64,000 nucleotides of DNA, from NCBI RefSeq assembly GCF_004208415.1, contig NZ_CP035758.1, positions 4,588,001-4,652,000 of the forward strand. Direction: 5' to 3'. Every line of letters begins with the position of its first letter. Within the stretch, counting starts at the first letter, position 1. Positions 26,119-35,816 of this stretch are shown here, in pieces. The DNA is from Ktedonosporobacter rubrisoli. GTDB lineage: Bacteria; Chloroflexota; Ktedonobacteria; Ktedonobacterales; Ktedonobacteraceae. The position numbers were made by a program, and so were the translations under genes. The notes below the pieces were generated by a model, which was not told the origin of the DNA, did not search any database, and saw nothing but the letters and a program-made list of their open reading frames with translations.

Positions 26119-26975
26119 TGTTCTAACTCCCTCGCAATTGCTTCTATAGTGATAGCCTCATCTGAAAGTGGTATACCTATCTCCCGTAAGCGCACCGCCA
26201 ACTCAACAGGCTCTGGAATGGCAAGCCGTAAGGCACGTAGCCGGTCCAGATCCGTGAATACCACGGCAGGCGGGCCATCCAAGACGATCTGTCCTTGCTC
26301 CATTACCACAATCCTTTGCGCATAGGCGGCCTCTTCTAATAAATGGGTTACCTGCACTACAGTTAATCCAGACTGCTGATTAAGCTGGCGCAAGAGCTGC
26401 GAGATTTCCTGGCGCGAAAGCGGATCAAGCATTGAAGTGGCCTCATCCGCGATAATACACTGTGGACGCAGAGCCAGTACTCCCGCAATTGCCAGGCGCT
26501 GACGCTGGCCACCAGATAGCCTGTGCGGAGGTAGAAAACGGAGCTCGCTAATCCCAACTGCCGCCATTGCTTGCTCAACGCGCTCATAAATCTGTTCAGC
26601 CGGCATACCACGCAGGGCCAGAGACCAGGCCACATCATCCTCGACCACCGTAGCAATAATCTGATTATCGGGATTCTGAAAGATCATTCCTACCCGCTCA
26701 CGCACACTTTGCCAGTTTGACGCCTCACGCGTATCGAAGCCAGCCACCAGCACACTACCCTTATCAGGAAGGAGCAGAGCATTGCAATGGCGGGCCAGCG
26801 TCGACTTGCCGCTTCCATTATGCCCCAATAAGGCTATATGCTCTCCTTCCTGAATTTGCAAGCTCACTTCACGCAAGACCGGTGCGCCCACCTTCCCACT
26901 TTTTGTTCTTCCCGAATCAGGATACGCATAACTAATATTACGAATATCAATAAGCGGCTTTGCTTTCATGCTCAT
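26115..26975 (-). CDS. ecfA1: ECF transporter ATPase, first subunit
   Basis: 286 residues from the ATG at 26975. The frame is open from 27032 but the true start is one of three close ATGs (26981, 26975, 26969); AGGAGG is 7 bases from 26975. Walker A GHNGSGKSTL, MIFQNPDNQIIATVVEDDVAW (typical of EcfA1), signature RLSGGQRQRLAIAGVLAL, Walker B CIIADEATSMLD, switch VVQVTHLLEE. In Walker B the usual Asp-Glu-Pro is Asp-Glu-Ala, which is common in EcfA1. It overlaps the end of the S-component-like gene by 29 bases and the next ATPase by 4. Confidence 0.93.
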   Translation of the reverse strand: MSMKAKPLIDIRNISYAYPDSGRTKSGKVGAPVLREVSLQIQEGEHIALLGHNGSGKSTLARHCNALLLPDKGSVLVAGFDTREASNWQSVRERVGMIFQNPDNQIIATVVEDDVAWSLALRGMPAEQIYERVEQAMAAVGISELRFLPPHRLSGGQRQRLAIAGVLALRPQCIIADEATSMLDPLSRQEISQLLRQLNQQSGLTVVQVTHLLEEAAYAQRIVVMEQGQIVLDGPPAVVFTDLDRLRALRLAIPEPVELAVRLREIGIPLSDEAITIEAIARELEH

Positions 26976-27717
26976 CACCATGCCTCCTGCCAAACAAGCC
27001 TTCTTTTCGCCATTTTCTGATCCGATATGCACTACGTAGCCAAAACTTATTCATTCTGTTGCCGGGAAATGGACGCACTTTGTAGCCCAGCAGACGTACA
27101 CAAAAATTAGTAACCGCGTAAATGATAGTTACGACAGGAACGAAGAATATCCATAAGCATGCATAGATCGCTATCGGCCAATGAGCAAAGGCCCAGGTAG
27201 CGACAGCCGTCACAAGTGGGTAGATCTGTTGTCCCCACCACATTCCCAGACCAAGCCTGCCGGCCACCAATCCCAATAGAGAAAGCACAATTCCGTATAC
27301 GCGCTGCAATTGCGTAATAATGCTTATAAACACTGTACCGGTAAATAGATCAAACAACCACAATATTCCAAAGAAGCTAAGCGCGCCAAAGGTTACTCCA
27401 AGCAGCAGCAGCAGAATATGATGAAAGTGCCATCTCATAGCCAGGCCCAGAAAAATTCCAGCCGCATCGGATAACAATACGAAGGGCAGATACTGCGGCC
27501 CTAAAACGATCCCCACAAGAAAGAGTGTGACACATGTAGCCATAAGGGCAACATATACACCACGGCGCAAAACAAGGACCGTAAATACAATCATCATAAG
27601 CAGACGAAAGAAATTTCCGCCCACAGGTAAATAGGCATTGAGCAACTGAAAAATGACCGCAGCATCGGCTAGCAGCGCTCCCTCAGCGATTTCTATTGCG
27701 CTTAACTTCCGGAACAT
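26947..27717 (-). CDS. Probable ECF substrate-binding (S) component, substrate unknown
   Basis: 256 residues, five to six membrane segments in the first 210 residues and a strongly basic cytoplasmic tail (RIRKWRKEGLFGRRHGD). It does not show the motifs of the biotin, riboflavin, thiamine or cobalt S components; the organisation (hydrophobic start EIAEGALLADAAVIFQLLN, then VGGNFFRLLMMIVFTVL) recalls the YybS/DUF2232 group. Its position as first gene of the operon with the two ATPases and the T component makes it the S component by context. ATG at 27717 has AAGGAG at close spacing; a TTG at 27720 is also open. No known riboswitch was recognised in the 270 bases upstream. Confidence 0.72.
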   Translation of the reverse strand: MFRKLSAIEIAEGALLADAAVIFQLLNAYLPVGGNFFRLLMMIVFTVLVLRRGVYVALMATCVTLFLVGIVLGPQYLPFVLLSDAAGIFLGLAMRWHFHHILLLLLGVTFGALSFFGILWLFDLFTGTVFISIITQLQRVYGIVLSLLGLVAGRLGLGMWWGQQIYPLVTAVATWAFAHWPIAIYACLWIFFVPVVTIIYAVTNFCVRLLGYKVRPFPGNRMNKFWLRSAYRIRKWRKEGLFGRRHGDEHESKAAY

Positions 27718-28074
27718 CAAATCTCCTTCATGGCCTCCAGCATACCCATCGCAGTAAGTTTTGCCCTATTTTCTATCGCTAGTAGCAATTATCGTTCTAT
27801 TCTAACGCACCAGAGCCAGGCTACGCATGCACTCGAAGACATATCTGCTGGCATGTGCAACCTTTGCAAAAGCAAGAAGGCAATCTATTCATACATACGC
27901 ACTATACAGCAACCAGTTTTATAACCGCTGCATCATACCATACCGAATTGATATAGGACCTCCACAGCCGCTTTCTCCTATTGCCAATTTGCATCATATC
28001 ATGCTATAGTACTTGACCGTGGCAATAAGTAGAACATTAGTAGAACATTGCAGTAGCTAGGAAGAGATCGTTGA
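27718..28074. other. Divergent gap between ECF operon and helicase
   Basis: 357 bases. Apart from the helicase promoter (27981-28010) I see no operator, riboswitch or small gene. Confidence 0.4.
27981..28010 (+). promoter_or_regulatory. Promoter of the helicase gene
   Basis: TTGCCA (27981-27986), 18-base spacer, TGC-TATAGT (TATAGT at 28005-28010, with an extended -10 TG). Start of transcription near 28017, about 58 bases before the ATG. Confidence 0.5.
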
Positions 28075-30351
28075 ATGGCTGCACAGGGAGCAAAGCATAA
28101 GACACATACACGTATATCTTCGACCCCACTATTTACAGCTAATGCGCAACAGGAGGCAGCTATAGCCCATACGCAGGGTCCAGCTGCTTTTATTGCAGCC
28201 GCAGGAACAGGCAAAACGTCTATTCTCGTGCAACGTCTTGTACGTCTCATAGCAGATGAGGGCGTTGCCCCCGAAACTATACTCTGCGTCACCTTTACCC
28301 GCGCTGCCGCCGACGAAATGGAGAAGCGGGCGCTGAAAGCCTTAAAAGCGCGTGGTAAGGCGGCTAAAGATCTCAAAACCCTGCGCGTTGTGACCTTCCA
28401 CGGACTTGGCCATCAGATGTTGCGCGAGAAGCTCCAATGGGCTCCGCAGGAATTGAACCAGCGCTTGATCAGCGGCGATCCACGCCAATGGCTCGCGGAG
28501 GATATCACCCGCCCCTGGCGTAGCAATCGCACCCGGGGCATGAACTGGGATGTCGATATCGCCGATGTGCTCAGGGCAGTAGATCGTGCTAAAGAAAGTT
28601 TGATTACGCCAGAACAATCTGCTGCCTTTTTCAGCGCCGATCTTGCCATCGAAAGCGAGTTGGCCGCGAGATATCAGGAATTCTTTGAGCACTATGAGCA
28701 AACAAAACGCAAAGAAAAGCTTTATGACCTATCCGATCTGATTTATGTTCCCCTGCTTTTGCTCGAAAGTAGTCCCAAGTTCCGCAAGACCTGGCAGGGG
28801 CGCTATCTCTATCTACAGGTTGATGAGACGCAGGATACCAATCCGTCGCAATACCAGCTTATTCAGTACCTGGCCGCGCCCAAACATAATGTTGTAGTCG
28901 TAGGAGACCCGGACCAGGCTATCTATCAATTTCGCGGCGCCAGTCCCGAGGCCTCGATCCTATCGTTTCAGTCTATGTATCCTAAAGGCAAGATCTACCG
29001 CATTGAACATAACTACCGCTCAACGCCGCAGATCCTCGATGCCGCCAACCGCTTGATCGCCCAAAACGATATTACTCCAGGCTTTGAAAAAATCCTTCGT
29101 CCTACGCAGCCAGATGGCGCCCCCGTTTGCGTCACAGCCTACGAGGATCAAGAAAGCGAGGCCGAAGGTATTGCCAACCGCATTGACCAGCTTATCCGTA
29201 CCTGGCGCGAACAGACCATCAGCCTCTCCTACCGCGATATTTTTGTTCTCTCCCGCACTAATCATCACCTCTCTCATCTAGAAATCGCCCTGGCGCGTGC
29301 GCGCGTTCCTTATCGCACTGTCGGCGGCTCATCTTTCTTCAAACGCAAGACAACACGCGATATCCTTGCTTATCTTGCCCTCGTCGACGGCGTGCGCATC
29401 CACCAGGAATATCTGGCAGCGCGCAACGGACCTCAGCCGCTCAAATGGGACAACGTATTCACGCCGGTTCACTGCGGCGAGCAGAATACAGCCTTTCGCG
29501 CAGTAGCTAACATTCCTTCTCGCGCCTATTTTGCCCGCACTGGCAAGACCTCTCACCGCTTTACGCCAACCTTTTTCGCTACGCTCTCAGCCTATGCCAG
29601 CGGCCGCCCCCTGCTACAATTCTGTGAGGAACAGAGTTACAACATTCCCGCCGAGCATCAGCTTGGCGCTAAAGATTTCGTGGCCTTAATACGCAGCGTC
29701 TGGGAGAAATGTAACAATCAGCCTGTAGAAGCAATTAAGCTGATCAGACAATTTGCCTACGATACGCATCTACGCCACTACGATACTAAGCACAAAGAGA
29801 GCCAGGAAGAGGACGTGGAAACGCCTTCTGCTCCCGATGAGGGAAAGCTGGAGGGCCGCTATGATGAGCTAGAAGAGCTGCAGCAGATCGCGAAGCAGCA
29901 TCGTACCATTCGCCACTTTTTACGCGCCATGACTCAGTTGAAAGAGCAGGCCGAGGACAGCAGTAAGAACAAGCGCGATTGTGTAAGCCTGATGACCATC
30001 CATAAATCAAAGGGCCTGGAAAGCCCCCTGGTCTTTGTAATGGGCCTGACAGAAGGTATCTTCCCACATCGGCGCTCATTCACGATGGCGGAGGATGGGC
30101 CTGTAGAGACGTCGGCTATCGCCGAAGAGCGGCGCCTGGCTTATGTGGCCTTTACACGCGCCCAGAAACAGCTTTTCCTCTCCTCTATTCTGCGCTATCG
30201 CGGAGGAGATGCCATCCCTTCTCGCTTTATTCAGGAGGCTGGACTTAAGCCAACTGACGAAGATGGGGTCCTCAATCCCTACCTGATCAAGCGCGATGGC
30301 ACGCCCCGCAAATTAAGCCCACTTGTCACAACACCTTCATTATTTGATTGA
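28075..30351 (+). CDS. UvrD/PcrA-family ATP-dependent DNA helicase
   Basis: 758 residues, a superfamily 1A 3'-5' helicase. Motif Q/I: TANAQQEAAI and AAGTGKTSILVQRL (41-54); Ia ILCVTFTRAAADEME; II QVDETQDTNP (Asp-Glu, Walker B); III VVGDPDQAIYQFRGA; IV HNYRSTPQIL; V LMTIHKSKGLESPLVFVMGL; VI EERRLAYVAFTRAQ. Motif V reads KSKGLE as in UvrD/PcrA/Rep. It lacks the long RecB-type nuclease tail. The middle part (residues 440-560) differs from standard PcrA, so it is a paralogue rather than the obvious main repair helicase. ATG at 28075 has GGAAGAG upstream. Monocistronic. Confidence 0.92.
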   Translation: MAAQGAKHKTHTRISSTPLFTANAQQEAAIAHTQGPAAFIAAAGTGKTSILVQRLVRLIADEGVAPETILCVTFTRAAADEMEKRALKALKARGKAAKDLKTLRVVTFHGLGHQMLREKLQWAPQELNQRLISGDPRQWLAEDITRPWRSNRTRGMNWDVDIADVLRAVDRAKESLITPEQSAAFFSADLAIESELAARYQEFFEHYEQTKRKEKLYDLSDLIYVPLLLLESSPKFRKTWQGRYLYLQVDETQDTNPSQYQLIQYLAAPKHNVVVVGDPDQAIYQFRGASPEASILSFQSMYPKGKIYRIEHNYRSTPQILDAANRLIAQNDITPGFEKILRPTQPDGAPVCVTAYEDQESEAEGIANRIDQLIRTWREQTISLSYRDIFVLSRTNHHLSHLEIALARARVPYRTVGGSSFFKRKTTRDILAYLALVDGVRIHQEYLAARNGPQPLKWDNVFTPVHCGEQNTAFRAVANIPSRAYFARTGKTSHRFTPTFFATLSAYASGRPLLQFCEEQSYNIPAEHQLGAKDFVALIRSVWEKCNNQPVEAIKLIRQFAYDTHLRHYDTKHKESQEEDVETPSAPDEGKLEGRYDELEELQQIAKQHRTIRHFLRAMTQLKEQAEDSSKNKRDCVSLMTIHKSKGLESPLVFVMGLTEGIFPHRRSFTMAEDGPVETSAIAEERRLAYVAFTRAQKQLFLSSILRYRGGDAIPSRFIQEAGLKPTDEDGVLNPYLIKRDGTPRKLSPLVTTPSLFD

Positions 30352-30374
30352 TTTTTCAGAGTCCTTATTGTAAC

Positions 30375-30401
30375 AGCAGGTGCACTTCGTAAGCATCTGC
30401 T
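30375..30401 (+). terminator. Weak hairpin after the helicase gene
   Basis: AGCAGGTGC (30375-30383) and GCATCTGCT (30393-30401), nine pairs with one G-U, 24 bases after the stop. No T run follows. Confidence 0.35.
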
Positions 30402-30583
30402 ACATGAGCGATAGGGACTTTGCGCCTTATTTATGCCAACTAATGGGCTGTAGCCATTGACTTCTCAAGCAGATTTGTGTATTCTCTTCTACTGAGAGAT
30501 GTAACTACTGTTTCAAACAAGCTACCGACAGTAGAGCTGCGCATGACACTATACTGCACACAAGTGTATGGGGAGGTAAGGCC

Positions 30584-31408
30584 TTGGATTACCGTATTTC
30601 GCTGGTTGGATTGTTTATCGGCATTCTTGTCGGCCTCACAGGCATGGGAGGAGGATCGCTTCTAGCGCCCATTATGATTCTGTTCTTCAAGATCCCGCCG
30701 GTCTGGGCAGTTGGAACCGATATTGCTTACTCGACCATCACCAAGTCGGTTGGCTCCCTTGTACACATCCGACAAAAGAATGTTAATTTCAAGGTTGCCT
30801 TCTTGCTGGCCGCGGGCAGTATTCCAGCCACGCTGCTCAGCGTCACACTCGTTCAGAGCTTGCACAAACAATATAGTCATCTAATCGATACCTTCATTCT
30901 GCACGCCCTTGGCGTCACGCTTCTCCTGGTAGCTATATTGCTCGTCACCAAGCCAATCATCATGAAATGGCTTGAACGGCGCAACTTCGAAGCCCAGAAG
31001 CGTGCGGCCCTTCGCGGCCAGCCACTCGGCGAAAAAACTGGTCGCTGGGAGAAATATTATCGTCCAGCGTTTACTATCCTGGTCGGGGCAGTGGTTGGCT
31101 TTCTTGTTGGCTTGACCTCGGTCGGTAGTGGAACATTAATTATTGCCGCTGTGGCTTTTATGTTCCCCAAACTTGGCCCTAAAGAGCTGGTCGGGACTGA
31201 TATTTTCCAGGCCTTTATGCTCCTGGCCTCAGGCTCCATAGGCTATCTGACTTCGGGTACCGTCAATTGGCCCATGGTCTTCCTGCTCTTGCTTGGCTCA
31301 ATTCCCGGCGTACTGCTTGGCAGCAAGTTAAGCAAATATATCCCGGACCGCTATATGCGTCCACTGATCGCTACAGTCCTGGCCGTTTCCGGCTTTAAGC
31401 TCATCTAA
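30584..31408 (+). CDS. TauE/SafE-family sulfite/organosulfur exporter (first copy)
   Basis: 274 residues, about eight membrane segments in two homologous halves. Each half carries the TauE/SafE signature: GLTGMGGGSLLAPIMIL (half one) and GLTSVGSGTLIIAAVAF (half two), followed by GTDI in both. These proteins export sulfite, sulfoacetate or related anions, or act as permeases. Start TTG at 30584, preceded by GGGGAGG. A full-length paralogue lies at 35817-36643 beyond the sulfonate transporter, with the same TTG and LDYRI start, so the cluster was probably formed by duplication. Confidence 0.9.
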   Translation: MDYRISLVGLFIGILVGLTGMGGGSLLAPIMILFFKIPPVWAVGTDIAYSTITKSVGSLVHIRQKNVNFKVAFLLAAGSIPATLLSVTLVQSLHKQYSHLIDTFILHALGVTLLLVAILLVTKPIIMKWLERRNFEAQKRAALRGQPLGEKTGRWEKYYRPAFTILVGAVVGFLVGLTSVGSGTLIIAAVAFMFPKLGPKELVGTDIFQAFMLLASGSIGYLTSGTVNWPMVFLLLLGSIPGVLLGSKLSKYIPDRYMRPLIATVLAVSGFKLI

Positions 31409-31441
31409 GCTGGATCTGCCCCGCATGGAAAGAATGCTCGA

Positions 31442-32371
31442 TTACTTGCTCTCATCTGGCACACGCTGTAATTCTGGCTCATGGTTAAGTGCCGGGCGCA
31501 AAAACGCGCAGAAGGCTTGCGCGGCCCGCGACAACTGCTTATCAACACGGATAATCAGACTAAGTTGAGGACGCATGTCAAGGCCGTCCACGGCAATATG
31601 TACAAGATCGCCCTTGGCAAGCTCACGCTGCACCGTCAGCGAGGAAACAATGGCAGCGCCTACGCCACTCATGACCATCTGTTTGATGGCCTCATTATCG
31701 GTAAGTGTAAGCAGCGGACGGACTTGCACATTATGTCGAGCCAACCCCTTTTCAATGACCTCGCGAACTCCACTACCTTGCTCACGCAACAGCAATTCCC
31801 CCTCGCCTAGATCCGCCGGCTTCACTTCTTGCAGCTGGCTCCAGCGATGGGCAGATCCCACGACTAGTATAAGCTCATCATAAGCAAATACCTCAACCTT
31901 CAATCCCGAGGGCAAGGCTGAGGGTGGGCCTTCTACTAAGCCAAAATCTAGATTCCAGTTAAGCGTCTCTTCTACAATTTCGTGCGAGTTCAGGATCGAT
32001 ATATTGAGCGTCACCTGCGGATAACGCGCGCGAAAACGCGCAACAATTGGAGGCAAGAGGTACACGCCAGCTGTAGTGTTAGCGGCAAGCGTTACCTCAC
32101 CACCCTCTACATCCCGCAATGCGGTCAGGGCATCTTCCATCTCGCGCTCAAGCGCAAAGATCTGCCGAGCATAATTCTGTAATACACGGCCAGCATGCGT
32201 CAAAGCGATTCTTCTTCCTTGCCGCTCAACCAGTTCAAGACCTATCTCATGCTCCAGGCTCTGAATAGTCTTTGTTACTGCAGGCTGGCTCAGATTCAGC
32301 TCTTCAGAAGCTCGCGTAATATGTTCAAGCTCGGCAACTTTCAAAAATACACGCAAATTTTGCAAATTCAT
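31442..32371 (-). CDS. LysR-family regulator (CysB/Cbl/CbbR-like)
   Basis: 309 residues from the ATG at 32371, which has GGAG six bases upstream and begins MNLQNLRVFLKVAE; an ATG at 32383 is also open. The N-terminal HTH runs HITRASEELNLSQPAVTKTIQSLEHEIGLELVER, followed by the linker helix and a periplasmic-binding-like effector domain (DFGLVEGPP, LLLREQGSGVREVIE, AIVSSLTVQREL). It lies divergent from the sulfonate transporter operon and convergent with the first TauE gene, so it most likely controls the transporter genes in response to sulfur status. That link is inference from position; the CysB/Cbl role is known for such neighbours in other bacteria. Confidence 0.9.
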   Translation of the reverse strand: MNLQNLRVFLKVAELEHITRASEELNLSQPAVTKTIQSLEHEIGLELVERQGRRIALTHAGRVLQNYARQIFALEREMEDALTALRDVEGGEVTLAANTTAGVYLLPPIVARFRARYPQVTLNISILNSHEIVEETLNWNLDFGLVEGPPSALPSGLKVEVFAYDELILVVGSAHRWSQLQEVKPADLGEGELLLREQGSGVREVIEKGLARHNVQVRPLLTLTDNEAIKQMVMSGVGAAIVSSLTVQRELAKGDLVHIAVDGLDMRPQLSLIIRVDKQLSRAAQAFCAFLRPALNHEPELQRVPDESK

Positions 32372-32930
32372 ATCTATCTCCATGCTCTAAATAGGAGCCC
32401 TGACATTGCTCAATTAGCAGTAAGCAATCGGATAACAAGAATAATATCAAAAAAGACTGCAAATTCACAGAGATAAACCCGTATTAGGCCAGGGCTTATG
32501 AGGAAAGGATAGAGAGAACAGTTCCTGGCGAACAGAAAATCGGAAAGCAGCGCACAATTTCAGCCACCCAGGACAATTTCGTATTTAATTTAGCTCGGTT
32601 CTCTCATTATATTCAATCAGTATAAACCTCTTAACTTATTTTAAACCAAGAGCTCCTGTCACACCATACCCAGATCTTCTCTATCTCTATCAACGTATAA
32701 AGGATCTTCACACTCCTGGCTTTCAAATTATGTCTACGCGATAACCAGGGAGAATGCATAGAATAACTAAATATCATAATATAACCAAAAGTAATCGCAA
32801 AAATAACTTGAAAGAATGATATAAATATGTTAGCCTTTCTAGTAAGGCAGAGATATGCCCTGAGATCATTGCTGATATTGTTATTACTTATTTCAATCAT
32901 ATTACGGTACAAAATAAGGAGATGTAGCTT
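32372..32930. other. Divergent regulatory gap, LysR gene and sulfonate transporter
   Basis: 559 bases, A+T-rich in the last 300. It should hold the promoters of both the LysR gene and the transporter operon, but I could not pick a convincing T-N11-A site or promoter by eye. A 93-codon minus-strand frame at 32631-32912 looks accidental. Confidence 0.4.
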
Positions 32931-33989
32931 GTGAAGGCTTTTCCAGGCAAATTTGCTAGCGCCGCAACGCTTTTGATCTTGCTGGCACTCACTTTAGCGT
33001 CTTGCGGCAGTGAAGCATCCGGCAGCGGCCCAAAATCTGTAACTATACATCTTGGTTATTTCCCTAACATTACGCATGCCGTCGCCCTGGTAGGAGTGGA
33101 GCGAGGCACTTTTAAGCAGGCCTTTGGCCCTGATGTGACACTTGATACAAAGACTTTTAATGCCGGACCATCCTTAATTGAAGCTCTCTTTGCAGGAGAT
33201 ATTGATATTGGTTATGTTGGACCCAACCCGGCAATCAACGGCTATGTGAAAAGCAAGGGCAGCGCGCTACGCATCATAGCCGGGGCTTCCAGCGGTGGTG
33301 CATCTCTTATCGTCAGGCCGGGAGCGCATATCCAAAGCGCTCGCGATCTCAACGGCAAGAAAATTGCCTCACCCGAGCTAGGAGGTACTCAGGATATTGC
33401 TCTGCGCCATTATCTTCAACAGCAAGGCTTGAAAACTGCCGATAAAGGCGGCACAGTGCAAGTTATACCAACCAAAAATCCCGATATCGTGACACTATTC
33501 AAGCAAGGGCAACTCGATGGCGCCTGGGTTCCTGAGCCCTGGGCCTCTACCCTCGTTCAACAGGACAATGGACAAGTCTTCCTCGACGAACGCTCCCTCT
33601 GGCCCGGCCATCAATTCGTCACTACTAACGTTGTTGTGCGCAAGCAGTTCCTTGACCAACATCCGGATCTGGTAGAGAAGTTTTTACAGGCCCATGTAGA
33701 TACGGTACAGTACATTAAGAGCAATCTCGATAGCACCAAAACTATCGTTAACAGCGAGATTAAACGCCTCACCGGTAAAGCGCTACAACCATCAATTATC
33801 GATTCTTCTTTCAAGAACCTCGATATTACTTATGATCCGCTGGCCCAATCGCTTTACCAATCTGCCGATTCAGCTTTTGCCCTGGGCTTCCTGGGCTCCA
33901 GTAAGCCGGATCTCCATGGCATCTATGAGCTCAAGCCGCTTAACGCAGTTCTTTCTTCCAAGAAGTTAGCGCCGATAGCTGAATCATAA
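32931..33989 (+). CDS. ssuA: ABC transporter substrate-binding lipoprotein, sulfonate/nitrate type
   Basis: 352 residues. Lipoprotein signal ending LALTLASC (Cys25). The mature protein is of the SsuA/TauA/NMT1 type: IHLGYFPNITHAVALVGVERGTF, TFNAGPSLIEALFAGDIDIGYVGPNPAINGY, ASPELGGTQDIALRHYL and DGAWVPEPWAS. It should bind an alkanesulfonate, taurine or a similar anion outside the membrane; the exact ligand is not readable. Start GTG at 32931 with AAGGAGAT nine bases before. First gene of a three-gene ABC operon. Confidence 0.88.
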   Translation: MKAFPGKFASAATLLILLALTLASCGSEASGSGPKSVTIHLGYFPNITHAVALVGVERGTFKQAFGPDVTLDTKTFNAGPSLIEALFAGDIDIGYVGPNPAINGYVKSKGSALRIIAGASSGGASLIVRPGAHIQSARDLNGKKIASPELGGTQDIALRHYLQQQGLKTADKGGTVQVIPTKNPDIVTLFKQGQLDGAWVPEPWASTLVQQDNGQVFLDERSLWPGHQFVTTNVVVRKQFLDQHPDLVEKFLQAHVDTVQYIKSNLDSTKTIVNSEIKRLTGKALQPSIIDSSFKNLDITYDPLAQSLYQSADSAFALGFLGSSKPDLHGIYELKPLNAVLSSKKLAPIAES

Positions 33990-34003
33990 GGGAGATAGCA
34001 GCC

Positions 34004-34864
34004 ATGCAACAACAAACACTCAGCCATACTGGTTCTGCCATATCTGCAGCGCGCCACAACAAATCGGCGGAGGGAGGTATCCCATTGCAGATCCGAGGCG
34101 TGGAAAAAACCTTCTCTCAGCGTGGCCGCCTGGTCGCCGCGCTGAGCACTATAGATCTAGACATAGCGGCAGGAGAATTCGTCTGTATCCTTGGCCCCAG
34201 TGGCTGCGGCAAATCAACCCTGCTCAGCATTATTGCCGGCCTGGAGGAAGCCAGCGGCGGTACTGTCCAGGCGGATGGAAAAGTTGTGCAGGGACCCGGT
34301 ACAGATCGCATTCTTCTCTTTCAGGAGGCTGCCCTCTTTCCCTGGCTGGATGTCCAGGGCAACGTTGAGTTCGGCCTGCGTCAGGTGGGCATAGGAGCTC
34401 GCGAGCGCGCCAGGATAGCGCATCAATATATCGAGCTTGTACACCTTAAAGGCTTTGAACACAGTTATGCCCATCAGCTTTCAGGAGGCATGCGCCAGCG
34501 GGCAGCAATTGCCAGAGCCCTGGCCATCGATCCTGCCGTCCTGCTTATGGACGAGCCCTTTGGCGCACTTGATGCGCTAACGCGAGATCGCTTGCACACC
34601 GAGCTGGAGGCCATCTGGTCAACTACACGCAAAACTGTAGTATTTGTTACGCATAATGTACGCGAGGCTGTGGCCCTGGGTGATCGTGTCCTGGTTTTTT
34701 CGCCCCGTCCCGGCCGCATCGTGCATGAGTTCCATATCGATTTCCCCCGCCCACGCTCACTAGAGAACCACCTGCTTGTCGATAAGGCCGCCGAGATCTT
34801 GAGCGTACTAAGCGAGGCAATGGAAAGCCAGGAAAAGGAGGGGGATCATGGCGCGCGCGCTTAA
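34004..34864 (+). CDS. ssuB: ABC transporter ATPase, sulfonate/nitrate type
   Basis: 286 residues. Walker A GPSGCGKST (64-72), Q-loop LLFQEAALFPWLDV, signature LSGGMRQRAAIARAL, Walker B VLLMDEPFGALDALTR, switch VFVTHNVREAVALGDRV: the set typical of SsuB/TauB/NrtD. An extra 25-residue N-terminal arm precedes the domain. ATG at 34004 lies 14 bases after the binding-protein gene, with GGGAGAT upstream. It overlaps the permease gene by 17 bases, so the two are coupled. Confidence 0.92.
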   Translation: MQQQTLSHTGSAISAARHNKSAEGGIPLQIRGVEKTFSQRGRLVAALSTIDLDIAAGEFVCILGPSGCGKSTLLSIIAGLEEASGGTVQADGKVVQGPGTDRILLFQEAALFPWLDVQGNVEFGLRQVGIGARERARIAHQYIELVHLKGFEHSYAHQLSGGMRQRAAIARALAIDPAVLLMDEPFGALDALTRDRLHTELEAIWSTTRKTVVFVTHNVREAVALGDRVLVFSPRPGRIVHEFHIDFPRPRSLENHLLVDKAAEILSVLSEAMESQEKEGDHGARA

Positions 34865-35651
34865 TCCGGCTGCCGGCCCGACTATCAGCATTCCCTGGGC
34901 AAAGGTATTACGCAAAACTATATTCTTCGCTTGCCTGCTGGCGCTGTGGGAAGCCCTGGCCCGCACGGGCATATGGCCGGATTATCTTTTTCCCGGCCCA
35001 TTGGCAGTTGCCGATAAATTGATCAGCGGCTTTGGTGATAGCTCCTTTTTCATCGCTATACTGGTTAGCTTACGTCGCCTACTTATTGGCTATTGTATCT
35101 CGCTAGTCGTCGGCGTTATCTTTGGGCTCCTCATCGGGCGCAATAAGCTAATCGAGGAGACGCTTGGTTCGCTGGTGCTCGGCCTACAGGCGCTTCCTAG
35201 CGTCTGCTGGATTCCTCTAGCTATTCTCTGGTTTGGCCTCTCCGAACAGGCTATGACCTTTGTAGTAGTGATGGGAGCGCTGTTTTCAATTATTCTTGGT
35301 GTGGTCGCCGGGGTAAAAAATACGCCTCCGGTTTACCTCAAGGCCGCACGCAATATGGGATCGCATGGACTTCCTCTGGCGTTACAGGTTATCCTTCCTG
35401 CCGCGCTTCCCACTATTCTTACGGGCTTGAAGCAAGGCTGGACGTTTGCCTGGCGCTCTCTTATGGCGGCTGAATTGATCTACATCACAGTGAGCCTGGG
35501 TGGGTTGTTGGATACCGGACGCAACCTTAACGATACCGCACAGGTCATTGCAGTTATGCTTATCATCATCGCCATTGGCGCAGCTATCGATGCGATATTC
35601 TTCACTCCCCTGGAGAAACGCGTACGCGAGCGCTGGGGCCTGGCACGCTAA
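34848..35651 (+). CDS. ssuC: ABC transporter permease, sulfonate/nitrate type
   Basis: 267 residues, about six membrane segments. The EAA loop is AARNMGSHGLPLALQVILPAALPTILTGLKQG, the ATPase contact of BPD-type permeases, and SLRRLLIGYCISLVVGVIFG is the usual start of the core. WMAL..ELI-type region reads WRSLMAAELIYIT. It overlaps the ATPase gene by 17 bases. With the binding protein and ATPase it forms a complete SsuABC-like importer. Last gene of the operon before the second TauE copy, which starts 165 bases later. Confidence 0.92.
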   Translation: MARALNPAAGPTISIPWAKVLRKTIFFACLLALWEALARTGIWPDYLFPGPLAVADKLISGFGDSSFFIAILVSLRRLLIGYCISLVVGVIFGLLIGRNKLIEETLGSLVLGLQALPSVCWIPLAILWFGLSEQAMTFVVVMGALFSIILGVVAGVKNTPPVYLKAARNMGSHGLPLALQVILPAALPTILTGLKQGWTFAWRSLMAAELIYITVSLGGLLDTGRNLNDTAQVIAVMLIIIAIGAAIDAIFFTPLEKRVRERWGLAR

Positions 35652-35816
35652 CTATCTGAGATTAGGAGAGGCGCAACTTGCGTTGTAGCCTCTCAGGAGT
35701 AAGTAGAGATGAAGACGGGCACCTGTATAAAGAGCAAGCGGCCCTATGCATCCTTGGGCAAATTCTAGTGTGGCTGTTATGTCGATTTTGTGTCAGTCTT
35801 GCCAGGAGGTGTTAGC

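Noticed and set aside
32631..32912. 93-codon minus-strand frame in the LysR-ssuA gap
   Set aside because: Lies in low-complexity A+T-rich DNA with no ribosome site.
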